NCBI GenBank assembly: GCA_001600415.1
Contig: BCJX01000005.1
Coordinates: forward strand, 1,916,008 to 1,980,007
Length of the DNA: 64,000 bases
Direction of reading: 5' to 3'
Origin: Pascua guehoae
Taxonomy: Eukaryota > Basidiomycota > Tremellomycetes > Trichosporonales > Trichosporonaceae
Under the pieces are notes generated by a model that was given only the letters and a program-made list of their open reading frames with translations, did no database searches and was not told the origin of the DNA. The translations under genes were made by a program, and so were the position numbers. Positions 21,788 to 33,631 of this stretch are shown here, piece by piece; within the stretch, counting starts at the first letter, position 1; every line of letters starts with the position of its first letter.

Positions 21788-23943
21788 TACACGGAATGCT
21801 GCAAGCGCTCCACTCCCAGGGCCTCGCTCTACTCCCGGATATCCACCCCGGCTAAAACCGTGCCCTGGCGCTGCCCAATAGCAATCCATGCGTTTCTCCA
21901 CCATCGTCTGCGTTCCCATCCACAGCGCGCGACCCCGCCGCCATCCCCGCCCGGTCTTCCGCGGTCCCGTGCGTGTCCGCACGTCTGTACATGATTTGAT
22001 GCACCGACGAGAACAACAGTTTACCCACATACACAATGCTCCGCAATGCTCCGCAATGCTCCGCAAAAGCGCGCAACCCGTATAGAAAGTTTTGTGGGGT
22101 GACTGTCAAATTACAGTTCCATAGCTGCTGGAACTCCACCGAGGTGGACCTTGCATCAGAGGCGCCGCACCCTATCCGCCCTGCCGCCCCCCTCGCCTTT
22201 CCGTCCCAGGCCTCATACCGCGGTACACATTTGTCCCCGACACGGCTCCGCCGCGGCTTGCAAGATGCGCTTCGAGCTCGCCAACGAGTTAACGAGGACG
22301 CCCAGTGTCTTGTTCTCGCCTGTGGCGTGCGCCACGGCGTACACGTCACTGGCGCATGCCCCCGTCGCGGAACGGCAGGGTTGAGTACAGGCTGGCCGCT
22401 GGGGTGTCCCTCCCATGCCCAGGCCCTTGCCTAGGCCCACGGGTGTCCCAACCCGCACGATTACTGGATCAACTCGCCGGCTTTGCTGCAGATGACGACG
22501 CACGCTCGGTCTCCTCCCGCAACCCCCGAGTGCGACCCCGAGTTGATACGCACAGGCCCCCACAGGTCACATGACTACCCGGCGGTCCTTCGTTGGCAGG
22601 GAGATGCAGGGAGGTGCGGCCAAGTCACGGTCCGGAACAAGGACAAGAGTTGAAAGTAAGCGGGAGCGGGCTGGAACGGACGAGAGTACGTATGTGCCCG
22701 TGGGAACACGCATGGCCGTGCTTCTGTTTCGATGGATCGATGGTGTTCATGGGCGTATGGATGGATGGGTGGATGAATGGTCTACCAAAGTGGGTGGAGA
22801 CGAGATTAGACGGATGGAAGACCGAAGCATTCCGCACAGACGCATGCCATTTTCCCTGAGGATCCATCCCCAGGGGAGCTCGGGACGTTTCGCGAAGATC
22901 ATCTTTTTTTCAGGAACCACATCGCAAGGAACGCACACAGACAGACACACACGGACAGATCTGCGCCCATGCACACACGCACACTTTGTTTCAATCTCCG
23001 TGCCGGGGTGGCATTCTTGGGCGTGGCGTGGGAGGCGCACTGCAACAGACGTCCTCGGCGGGTGTGCGTGCGTGCACAACTGCAACTGACCACGATTGTC
23101 GCTCGCACCTGGCTGCACCTGGATGGGCTTGCGGCATGGCGTTTGACATGGTTCACGGCTTTGGTTTACGCGCAGTGTGACTGGCCGGCGAAGTGTGCTT
23201 GCAAGGCGAGTTTACATCACTGTGGCTGCTGCAATATACCGTGACACGAACCATAGTGCCATAGTGTCACTTTGTGCACCACCGACCCGCCCACCGTGTC
23301 GCTCCCCATGGCGTCGGTGTCGTTACCCATGACGACGGGGCGGCGCCCATCATCTCACGATGGCTGACGATACACCGCAACACGGAAAGTCACAGCGGGC
23401 GCAGCGTCGGTGTACCGGCGGAAACGGCGGGGTGCGGCGGCGTACGTGTGATATCGCGTTTCGGCCAAGTCCACCGTGGTAAGTAGAAGTAGTGCCTGCC
23501 ACACTCCGTCTACTCGGGCAACCCAAAGATGCACGCGTGCTATTCCGAGGAATCTCGTTGGTCGTTTACGTCCACTGCGGAGTATGAGATACGCGGGGCG
23601 TACCCCGTACCAGTCGCTGTCGCATGCATGGGCCAGTTGGTGCACCGGTGCGTGGGTAGGGTGAAACCGGGGCAACACAATAGTTTTGTCGGTGGTGCGT
23701 GTATCGCTGCGGCGACGGAGACGTCATGCTGACAAATGAGGGCACTCTTTCGCACCCCTACGCCACGGCGCGGTTGTTGCCGTTGTTGCCATGTTGGGGT
23801 GTTGAATGTTGTCTGCTGCGGCTGCTACATGCTGCTGCATGTGGCTGACACGCCCTCAGAGACATATATAACACGACCATGACCCATCCCCAACTCTCTC
23901 CTCTTCAGCGAACCCCCACTGGCCCCCCTTCCTTCCCCAACTC
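21788..23943. other. Long gene-poor region and CYP55 promoter
   Basis: No gene was recognised over 2.1 kb. A 10-base unit (CAATGCTCCG) repeats three times near 22044-22073. A TATATA box at about 23865-23871 lies roughly 75 bases before the CYP55 start and is a good core-promoter candidate. Confidence 0.45.
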
Positions 23944-25552
23944 ATGCTCGCTATCAAGCCCCGCCTCGCTTCCATCACCCAGACCGGCCTCGGCAAGCAC
24001 TCTGTCTATACGCCCCGCGCCTTTTCCACCGCCGCCGTCCGCATGTCGCAGCCGCCCATGTTCCCCTTCGCCCGCGCTTCGGGCATGGAGCCCCCCGCCG
24101 AGTTTGCAAAGCTCCGCGAGACCGACCCCGTGTCGCAGGTGCGCCTCTTTGACGACAGCCGCGCGTGGCTCGTCACAAAGTACAAGGACGTGACGGCCGT
24201 CGCGACCGACGAGCGCCTGTCAAAGGTCCGCACGCGCCCTGGGTTCCCCGAGCTCAACCCGGGCGGCAAGCAGGCGGCCAAGGCCAAGCCGACATTTGTC
24301 GACATGGACCCCCCGGACCATATGCGTCAGCGGTACGTCAGAACACGTTCAGTAGGCAGCAGGAACCAGAGCTGACTCTGCACAGGAGCATGGTGGAGAT
24401 GTTCTTCACCCCGGAGTACGTCAAGTCGATCACGCCGTTTATCCAGAAGACGATCGACGGCCTCCTCGACGCCATGATTGCAAAGCACGGCCCGCACGGC
24501 CCCTGCGACCTCGTCGCCAACTTTGCTCTCCCCGTCCCGTCCTATGTGAGTCCCCCCGACTCCCAGCACACACACCCCACCCTAACACCCCCGCAGGTCA
24601 TCTATACCATCCTCGGTGTCCCGCTCAGTGACCTCGAGTACCTCACCAAGGAAAACTCGATCCGCACCAACGGCTCGTCGACGGCGCGTGAGGCCTCGGC
24701 CGCCGCCCAGGGTCTGCTCAAGTACCTCGGCGACCTTGTCGACAAGCGCATGGAGAAGCCCACGGACGACCTCGTCTCGAGGCTCGTCGTCGACCACGTC
24801 AAGCCGGGCCACATTGACAAGTCGGACGCGGTCCAGATTGCCTTCCTCCTCCTCGTCGCCGGTAACGCCACCATGGTCAACATGATTGGTCTCGTGAGTA
24901 CTTACTCTGCCCCCCCTGACGTCATACATTGCTTGTCAATACCCGCCCTGTCCCCTGTGCAGCACTGACAGTCTCCAGGGTGTGGCGACGCTCGCGCAGC
25001 ACCCCGACCAGCTGGCCGAGCTCAAAAAGGACCCCGGTCTCGCTGCCAACTTTGTCGAAGAGCTCTGCCGCTACCACACGGCCTCGGCCATGGCCATCAA
25101 GCGCACGGCCATGGTCGACATTGAGCTCGGCGGCAAGACGATCAAGGCCGGCGAGGGCATCATTGCCTCAAACTACTCGGCCAACCGCGACGGCGACGTC
25201 TTCCCCGACCCCGACAAGTTTGACATTCACCGCAAGTGGGGCGTAAACGACCCCCTCGGCTACGGGTTTGGCCCCCACCGCTGCATTGCAGAGCACCTAG
25301 CCAAGGCAGAGCTTACCGCCGTCTTTGGTGAGTCCGGATCCCCTACCCTCATTGCCTTCAACGTCAACGATCTCCCCATCTGAATCTGCCTCTGCCTCAA
25401 CCCAACTCTCCCTGTGAACCAAATGCTAACCCTCCCCAGCTACCCTCTACCAGCGCCTCCCGGACCTCAAGCCCGCCGTCCCCGTCGACCAGATCAACTA
25501 CTCGCCCCTCAGCGGCGACGTCGGCGTCGTCGACCTCCCCGTCACCTGGTAG
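23944..25552 (+). CDS. CYP55A: Cytochrome P450 nitric oxide reductase (P450nor, CYP55 family)
   Basis: Reduces two NO to N2O using NAD(P)H directly, without a P450 reductase; part of fungal denitrification and NO detoxification. Exons 23944-24332, 24386-24545, 24597-24893, 24979-25327, 25440-25552 give 435 residues. Family marks in order: DMDPPDHMRQR, LPVPSYVIYTILGVPL, IRTNGSSTAREASAA, AGNATMVNMIGLGVATLAQHP, EELCRYHTASAMAIKRTA, and the haem-binding FGPHRCIAEHLAKAEL (Cys codon 25282-25284). These are specific to CYP55. The first 33 residues are basic and Ser/Ala-rich (RAFSTAAVR), a probable mitochondrial presequence; Met34 (24043) could start a cytosolic form. A TATA box lies about 75 bases upstream. 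Confidence 0.96.
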
Positions 25553-26559
25553 ACCCCAAGGCCACCCCACGGTATTAGATTCGCCCCATTGAGAGCCAAA
25601 AGAGACACAAGATGAGGTACCCAAGAGCCCTGAAGAAGAGAGACCACTCTGAAGAAATGTATATACTAGTCTCTTGTCCATGCCGTCTGACATGATGTGA
25701 TGTTACACGTTCAACACGGTGACCAACTCAGACGAGCGTTTGGCCTCCTCTCACGTTGACAGAAGGTAGCATGCACAAGTCCCCAAGATTCATATTCGTG
25801 CCAAGTGGCCACGGCTATGGCGCCTATTTACCACTCTCGCGTCACAAGAAGAGTGGACCGCGCGCAATCGTACGACAAAATGGCCACGTGCCAAGCTATG
25901 AAACGCAGCCCATGTTGAGGTAGGCCACTTGCAAGGGATTAAAAAGGTGTGTTGCTGCAGTGCACGGCATCTTTGATCGTGTGCAAGATACAAGACCAGC
26001 TGCCGGCCGTCGACAAGCATTGTATCACCGAGTCACACTCGGGGTGGTCATGGTGCTGTGGTATCCAGTCTCTGACTCTGGTCAAGATAGCCCTAAGAGC
26101 GGACCGGTAACCACCCCCTCCCGCTTCAACGCCCTTGATCTGTCTCCTGGAGCCCAGCATAGGGACAGTCGCTGAAATGCCGGCCGTCTTCGCCCAAGTA
26201 ACTGCGACGACCACTTCATGGCAGTGGAATCCGACGGTCTATCAGTGTCAGCAGTGTCTGCAGCCATGTATCTTCTCGAGTGTTACAAGTCACGAAACCC
26301 CCGCCAGATATTCCCGCTGAGAGCAGGATGCGTGACAGCCCCTCGCTCTATCCGACGCCAAGATACAAACCGCGGTGTCTCTAGGGTTGAGAGACCATCC
26401 CGAATTGGACAAAACCGCACGCCTCGGAGCAAGGTGACTCCGTGGGGAATGACAATGCAGAGCGAGACCATTGGTGGTCTCGCAACGCAACGAACCCTCC
26501 CAGAGGGGTTTTCCATAACCACCCGCGAGTCCAACACCTGCTCTCTCACAAAAAGGAAG
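25553..26559. other. Intergenic region, nothing recognised
   Basis: Short ORFs only, no family resemblance. It lies between the CYP55 stop and an intron-bearing tRNA. Confidence 0.4.
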
Positions 26560-26641
26560 TATCGCCAGCAGGTTTCGATCCTGCGATCTCCAGGTGTCAT
26601 ACTCGTATGAGCCTGGCGCCGTCCCACTTGGCCATAGCGAT
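26560..26641 (-). tRNA. tRNA-Met (CAT), initiator-like, with 10-nt intron
   Basis: On the minus strand, acceptor ATCGCTA pairs with TGGCGAT, so the first pair is A-T, an initiator trait. The T-loop reads ATCGAAA between GCAGG and CCTGC, again typical of eukaryotic initiators. The anticodon arm CCAGG-CTCATA...A-CCTGG carries CAT, with a 10-base insertion (CGAGTATGAC) after base 37. The discriminator is A. The yeast initiator has no intron, so the insertion is notable. Confidence 0.8.
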
Positions 26642-27836
26642 CGGGCGTGGTTGCGACTGATCACGGACACTAAGGTGTGGGTGCGATACAGCGGTGGTTA
26701 GTCTGGAACCAGGGACGGAGAGTATCGTGCGATGTGTGGATCGAGTGGGAGAATGCCACCACACCGTCCACCAAGTGTTGGTGGGTATACGTCGTAAAGG
26801 TTCGCCCTAGGCGCGTGACAGGGAGCCTTGAGGAACCCTGCACTACCCTCCTGTACAGGTACGTGCGGAAAGTCTTGAGACTGCCACTTCGAGCTCGGTC
26901 CAGTCCACGTTGAGCATGGACACTGTCTGCCAATGTAATGCCACCGCAAGTGGACACACCACTGTTTCCTACTTACTGTATCCCATCCATCCTGCGCGCC
27001 TCCCTGTGTGCCGACTGTGCAGGTTCGGGAGCTTAGGATGGCAGTCTCTGATTTTTCGAACACACCTGTATTCATTTCACCAACCGCCCAACTTTGAGAC
27101 GCGATTCAACAACCACTGAGCTATCCACAAGCTCTCACCATCACGGGCAGCTTGAGAATATTTTATAGCGTATGTCCATCCATAGCAAGCAAATCACCAA
27201 TCCGGCCACCATGAACTATTTTGACTACGATGCGACACACGGCGGCTTTTCGCGTTGGATGGGTCGGGTCTCTGACCCATTGGATGGGTGTACCTTTTCT
27301 GGTGGCGGTAGTACGCGTATGTGCAACCTTTCTGACGACCATTGTAGTGGGGTTGGACCACCGTAAGCTGCACAGGTGTGCATGTGCGCTGCAAGGAAAT
27401 GGCCTCGTATTCTAGCGGGTTCGTTTGTGATGTCGTCTGGGAGCGTGCTGGGGCCTCTATGCCTGACAGCCTGTAGCCCTTTGCTTCTTTCTTAGGTCCA
27501 CATGGTCTGTGTCAGGCGGCGCCGAAGACCAGCATTGAGCTGGCCGGTTAGCCCCACTTCTCGCACACTGCCCATGCCAAGGTCCAGAGCAAAACAACTG
27601 CATACGACACGCTAAACTCGATAAACTGGATACTCGTGCAATGTGAGAAAAATTCGGTCCTTTCCTAGCAAAGTGGTGTATATAACTATTACGATCGTCC
27701 GATTTCTTACGTGGTCGACTTGGACGTTGTACTTGTACGATTTCGATTTCCGACACAAATGCCGTTTCCGAGAGAGACAGAGAGAGAGGGGGGCGGTGTA
27801 CGTCGGCACTACCGCCGCCAGCGTACCGTCTCCTTC
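26642..27836. other. Intergenic region with one copy of a dispersed repeat
   Basis: The stretch around 26868-26975 resembles 54371-54480 (see findings). A stretch near 27105-27135 recalls a tRNA D-arm on the minus strand but does not fold as a tRNA. No protein gene was recognised. Confidence 0.45.
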
Positions 27837-30482
27837 TTAGGCAATGCCATCGCCAGAGTGCTTTTCAGCGTGGTGCGTGTCGTACTTTTCCTCGACAAAG
27901 GCGTCCGGAGTGCGCACGTCCGTGTCGCCAAAGAGGAGGCCGATTTCCTCGAGCGTCTTGTTCTTGGTCTCGGGGAACATGAGGTAGCAAATGATCGTGT
28001 TGGATACACAGGTACACACGAAGACGATAAAGTACTTGTAGCCGAGCTTTTCAAAGCCGATGGGCGTGACCTGGCCAATGATGACATTATTCAGCCAGTT
28101 TGTGGCCGTGGAGACTGGGGCGTTAGATGTATACATGACCGTGGATGAGGTCGAGGATAGAGGCACAAGTCAAGGAGAGGGTATGTGGGAGCGGTGGTTG
28201 TGATGTGTGACTGCCACATTTGCTGACGCATCCGAGCTTTGGTGCTCCACACGGCCTGTAACTGTCCAACCCTGGCTGGCCACTTTTCACCATTTGGAGG
28301 ACTCACCCGAAGTACCGAGAGCGCGCATGTGCATGGGGAAGATTTCCGACTGGTAGATCCACGACACTGCGGCTGTCAATACCAAAGCCCAGCTGATCTG
28401 AGGCCTCGCCTCTCGAACACACGCACCTGGACCAAACGACCAAGAAAAGCAGAGCGAAAAGACAAACGTGGCCGCAATGCCGGAAATGCCCATGGCCGAG
28501 TTGTTGTAGTGCTCGCCCCGGTCATTGGCCATGGAGAATGGCGCGCTTGTGCCGCATTCCCACGCCATGCAGACGGCCAAGAGCGCCGAGCCGATGATGA
28601 GGGGCCAGCGGCGGCCGATGCGGTCGACTGTGGTATGTTAGTGTGGTTCCTGGGACGGTGTAAAACGCTCTCGAGTGGTGGATACGTACCGATAAAGGTG
28701 ATGAAGATGAACGTGCACACCATGCCCCACGCGCCACTGATGCCGGTGATGAGGAGCGTGCTCGAGTTGCCGTACCCGAGCATGTTGTAGATAGTGGGGC
28801 CGTAGTAGTTGTTGACTGTGTGTGAGTCTTGACTTTCCGGCTGCACGCGAACGCATGCCTGAAACTCACCATTGACACCAGTCCACTGGCACATGCCCTG
28901 GATGAGGCAGCCGCAGAGGGTGCGGTGCATGTTGGGACGGTTGCTGATGAGTTCGCGGTAGCTCGTGACGACATTCTCGCGCTCTGTGCAAGGTTAGAAC
29001 AAAAATCACCCGTACCGAGCGCGTGGGCGTGGCGTGCACTGGGGCAGCTGCACTCGACAGTCTACACTCACCCCATTCAATCTGTCCGAGCATCATCTGG
29101 AACTCCTTTTCGACCATCTCGGGGCGAGCGCGCTTGCCGCCATGGAGGCGGATGAGCGTCGCGCGGGCCTCGTCGACACGGCCCTTGTTTGCGAGCCAAC
29201 GAGGCGAGTAGGGGAGGACAAACATGCCCCTGCAGCGTCAGTTACGGGCGGCAGGCATGCACAGCTGTGCCGCGGACGTACAGGAACAGAACCAAGGCTG
29301 GGACAAGCTGGATCGCGAGTGGCACACGGAACTGGCCGGTGCCGTTGATAAACTGGCACCCATAGCCGACCCACTGCTGTCAGTGCTAATGCGCGAATGG
29401 GGTACTCACGTTGGCGACGAAAAAGCCGATCGAAATCATCATCTGCGTCCAGCCCGACATGAGACCACGCGCGTGGGGCGGCTACACCTTTGTCAGCACC
29501 GAGTCAACAAGGGGTCGGCATGAGCGACCTTTACTCACCGAAATTTCGGCCTGGTAGACGGGGACAATCATGGACAAGACGCCAACGGCCCAGCCCGCAA
29601 TCAGGCGGCCGACAATGAGCATGGCCGCATTGACGGCCGCGGTCTGGATCGCGCAGCCGACCAGCGAGATGAGGCAGCCGAGCTGGATTGTGCGCTTGCG
29701 TCCGATCAGGTCGGCAGTCTGCCCAGCCATCAAGGCACCGCCTGCGCGCTGTCAGTTTACGACCTGGGAAGGGGGGTACAGGGTGTCTTGTTCCGGGGGA
29801 GTGTTGCGCAGCCGAAGGCCGCCTGGGGTATTATTTGTACCCCACTGTTGCACTGGCGTACACACATCATGATGCGCGTCGGCATCTACTTCCACACGGG
29901 TGTGTGTGTGTGTGTGTGTGTGTGCTAACCTGAGGCCCCAGAACATGCGTCTTCAGACAAATTAACTCACAGAAGGCGCCGGCCGCAAACACGGCGACAA
30001 TGGCACCGATAATAGCCTTGCTCGGCTGAAAGTAGTCGTGGAAGTGGTGGTAGTTTTCCGAAATGACTGAACCGACAATGCCCGAGTCTGCACGATTAGC
30101 ATGGTCATCTCGGCCTCCTCGCCAGCGTCGATCCCGATATCCTAAGAGGCCGACCAGATAGCAGGTAAACGATAAACGGTTACGCGCGAGTACACCGAAC
30201 TGCGGATACTGCTCTGTGCACTCTGTGACAAACGTCTGTGCGGCCACGCGTCGTCACCCTTGCCAACCCTTGCGAGCTTGCCCCCGACTGCGCGGCGCGG
30301 AGCCTGCCCGCCCACTTGCACAACCCCACCGTGCACGCACCATAACCAAACAAGAAGGAGCCGACGGCAGCAAAGATGGCCGCGACATAGTTGATGAGCG
30401 CGGGCTTGGTGTGCGCGACGACGTCCTGCGCGACGGACTCGCGGTGCATGGACCCGGCAGAGACGGAGAGACGGCGCGGCAT
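27837..30482 (-). CDS. MFS sugar transporter (sugar porter family)
   Basis: Twelve-helix proton-coupled or facilitative sugar carrier of the plasma membrane. Eleven exons: 30341-30482, 29971-30087, 29539-29741, 29410-29481, 29282-29373, 29072-29229, 28870-28983, 28690-28815, 28427-28627, 28307-28372, 27837-28114; all donors are GTGAGT, GTGCGT or GTACGT and phases join to 522 residues. Family motifs: FLFGYDSGIVGS in helix 1, ADLIGRKRT after helix 2, GRLIAGWAVG in helix 4, VYQAEIS, LPYSPRWLANKGR before the central loop, VDRIGRRWPLI after helix 8, and MFPETKNKTLEEIG near the C-terminus. The N-terminus is a short soluble tail with Ser/Arg. Substrate cannot be told from sequence; hexose, lactose or polyol carriers share these motifs. 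Confidence 0.93.
29899..29922. repeat. GT dinucleotide microsatellite in a sugar transporter intron
   Basis: About a dozen GT units in the intron between transporter exons 2 and 3. Likely length-variable. Confidence 0.85.
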
Positions 30483-33400
30483 GGTTGGGATGCGCGTCGT
30501 AGGTGTGAACGAGGGTGTTGGTGTTGAGGGTGAACGAAGGTGGAGGTTGTTGGTGAGCGAGGGTGGAGGGGTTGAACGAGGGGTTGAACGCGACTACGTT
30601 GTTTTCACGTTCGAGATCTGTTCACGGCGAGGTGTCGAAAGGTCGAGTGGAGCCTGCGAGCAGCAAAGGCAAGCGGGTCGACGAGTCGTCGCGGAATGGG
30701 TTGTACGAGGCGGAGGTTTGAAGGCCAGGCGCGGTGATGAGTTGTTGTGGAGCCGGACCGACGGTTAACTTATACTTTGACCACAAGGCACAGTACACAA
30801 GTGTGGTAACGGCCCCCGCTGCGGGGTGGTAGTTAGCATCGACCCCCTCCCGTCTCAAGTGGACACGGCCAGCGATGGGCGGCGGTACTGCGCGGAGGGT
30901 ACTGGTGCAAGGCTGTTCCCAAATGAGACGCCTTGGCGAGATGGAGTCGCCCAATACTGCGGTCGTTCTCGTAATACTGTAGGGTGGGGTGGTTGTAATG
31001 CGCATGGAAGAGGATCAAAAGTGCGTATTACCGATGGTCCACACCGCACACAGTGGTGGTGACTTACCAGCGACGATGTGGGCCCATAAGGACGAGGGCC
31101 CGCAGAGTGGGCCCGCATTGCGATGCTGGCAGCCAATGCTACACCATGCCGTAAGGCAACTGCCGACGCCAACTGCCGCCGCCACCTGATATCCACGTTT
31201 CAACCGGTGCCTCTGGCCCCGCACCGCACATAATTTTCTGATGTGTGGCAAACTTGATGCGGCACCACTGGGCGGCGGTGCGGCCATGGTCGTTGGATTT
31301 CCGCCCAACGGGGTGCCATTGTGCGCCATCGCGCATCTCAAAGTGCGTTCTGAACTGATTTTCATCCTATTCCCACGCGTTATCTAGTATTCGTTGACTA
31401 CTTGTCCCAAATACTCTCGACGCGTTGCGCCTCGCCGCACTCCGCAGAGGCGCGCCGCACCCTCTGCGATTGGGGGCACGGCCGAACGATAACACGTTTT
31501 TCCGCCAGGCTCGGCCGCATGTTGGTTCCTGTCCGCGCCACCGTCGCCTTGCTAGGCCAAGATTACCACTGTTCTGGACGCGGTGCGGCTTTTCCCTTCG
31601 GCGATGCACGCCACGAGGCAAGAAATCCAGCGTTTGGGATGCGCACGTCGTTCCAATCATGTCTTACGGTACAGTGCGAACACGCGAGTGGGGTGTTGTT
31701 TGTGTTCCTGGAAAAGAATCCCCATCTGGTCGCGTGCACAACAAAACTGAGACAGAGGCACGCCGAATGTCCGCTGATGCATTAGGTTGTACCTTGAAAG
31801 AAGTGAGCCAATGATATTGCGAGCAGGCACTGAGGACACTGAACGCGGGTAACGCGGAGCGTGTGACTACTCGGAACGTGTCGAACAGAACTGGTGGGGG
31901 TGTGCAAACATGATCATGGTTGGGGCAGTAAGTTGGCGAAACCAGGACCCAGAATCATCGCTTGGGTATCACCCCATTCCCATGCCACTTGCTGTGAAAT
32001 CATCACCATTGTGTGATACGGTGGAATAACAGTATGACAGACGACATCGACAACGGGGCAAAATCCATATAGCCAAAGGTATTGAGGAGGCGATGTTGGG
32101 TATTCGCTTCACAACCATGCGCCTGAGAGAGAGAGAGGTATCAAAGCAATTGGTACATATCTGCATGTCATGGGCACCCAAGGAGAAGAATGGCCGCGTT
32201 ATAGGGACTTTTGGGGACAGAGGACAGACGTAAACACGCTACAGGAATGGTCAGAGTCGTGCCACACTTCAGCCTCGACGCGTAATATTCTACGGCACAG
32301 TGTTGGTTGCACCTTCTCTGGACCTTTTTATCGGTGGCGTGTTCCCCAGTATCAGCAGGGCGGGGAACTCAGACTTGGACGGTGTCGGATCGGAGATGAC
32401 AAGCGTTGCACCTGTCACATCACATCCCCAGCTAATCGCATTGTCTAATGTTCCAAGTCGATCACAATGGCGACCCCTGGTTAGTTGTGACGCGATGACT
32501 CCTGTATTCAATTGTGGGTGTGACGTCCCCCGAGCTCTTTGCCCACACCCTAGCAAACTTCTGCTCACCACAAGTGAAGGTGTGAGAGGCCTGCAGTAAC
32601 CGTCAGCTCCCCTCTGGCCGGACAACTTCGTCACTGACTCCTTGATATTCAGAAGTCCCTGGTATGCCTTTCGAGGTTGTAAGGATATACTTTGTCGTAT
32701 CCAACTATGACGTCTAGCGATCTGGATGCTTCTTCGCACCATACCCCGTACAGAGGGCATGAACAATGTTCGCAGACAGGCTGCGCAACTTCTGGAAACA
32801 TCGGGGAGTCTGATGCCACTGTTGATGGCCTGCGAGCGCCAGATCGGGAAGGGGCCATGTGTGGAGCGGAGCAGATCGATATTCAGGAACGAGACGCCCT
32901 CCAGATCTCCCGCCCAAGACGTGCCCCACAATGTTCCCAACGCACAACGCCATGGGTGTCAGCGACCAAGTCGTCAACATCCTTTGGCGAAACGGATTTC
33001 CATCGTCTGAAGCATGGACCGACCACTGGGAAGGTTGGTCTTTGCTTGGCTTCTGATAGCCCTGCCACAATGAAGACAGGCACAGAGGTCCCACTTGTCG
33101 TTCTAACACTGGCAAGAGATGGAACCGGCAGTTCGATCAAGTTCTACGACAGGAAAGGGAGAGTCGTGCCTGCTGTCGTCGCGCAGAGGACCTAACAATG
33201 GCGAGATTCAGTGGAAAGGGAACAGGACGATGAGCTGTGATCCCCAAGCTTCAAGGTCAGAGCTGTGATGTCAGGCCCGTTACTTGTGACCGAAGCGTGT
33301 AACAAGGTGGTTTCTCGTTTGAACGCGGATCTGGTTGCAAACAGGCACGAGTCGTCAGTGCCAACGCACTCTGTGGCAGTGGAGTGCGACACTGGGGTGG

Positions 33401-33631
33401 CGACAACAAACACTTTAGTAACGCTTCAGGCCATGTCATCATAGCAATTCGCGGGGCTACGACGCCGTCGTCTTGTAGATGGAGTAGTTTGACGTCACAT
33501 CAGAACTGCCAGAATGCCCGAACCTCGCTCTTGCACTAGAAACCGAGTTCTTTATAACGAGTCGCCTTGCAGTCGCCACCAGGGCCTCCTTCACTGATTC
33601 ACTTTTCTGAACAGTCTACACACAAGCCGAA
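30483..33631. other. Long gene-poor region upstream of the sugar transporter
   Basis: More than 3 kb with lower GC than the genes and only ORFs lacking resemblance (for example 32290-32940 minus, 32692-33195 plus). The first few hundred bases should be the transporter promoter and the last the promoter of the next gene. Decayed transposon or lost genes are possible but nothing is identifiable. Confidence 0.4.

Noticed and set aside
27040..27135. tRNA-like D-arm on the minus strand (GGATAGCTCAGTGGTT)
   Set aside because: No matching D-stem partner, T-arm or acceptor could be found; at best a decayed tRNA.
32290..33195. Overlapping ORFs on both strands in the 31-33.5 kb region
   Set aside because: None has a recognisable domain or consistent codon bias; a decayed element is possible but not supported.
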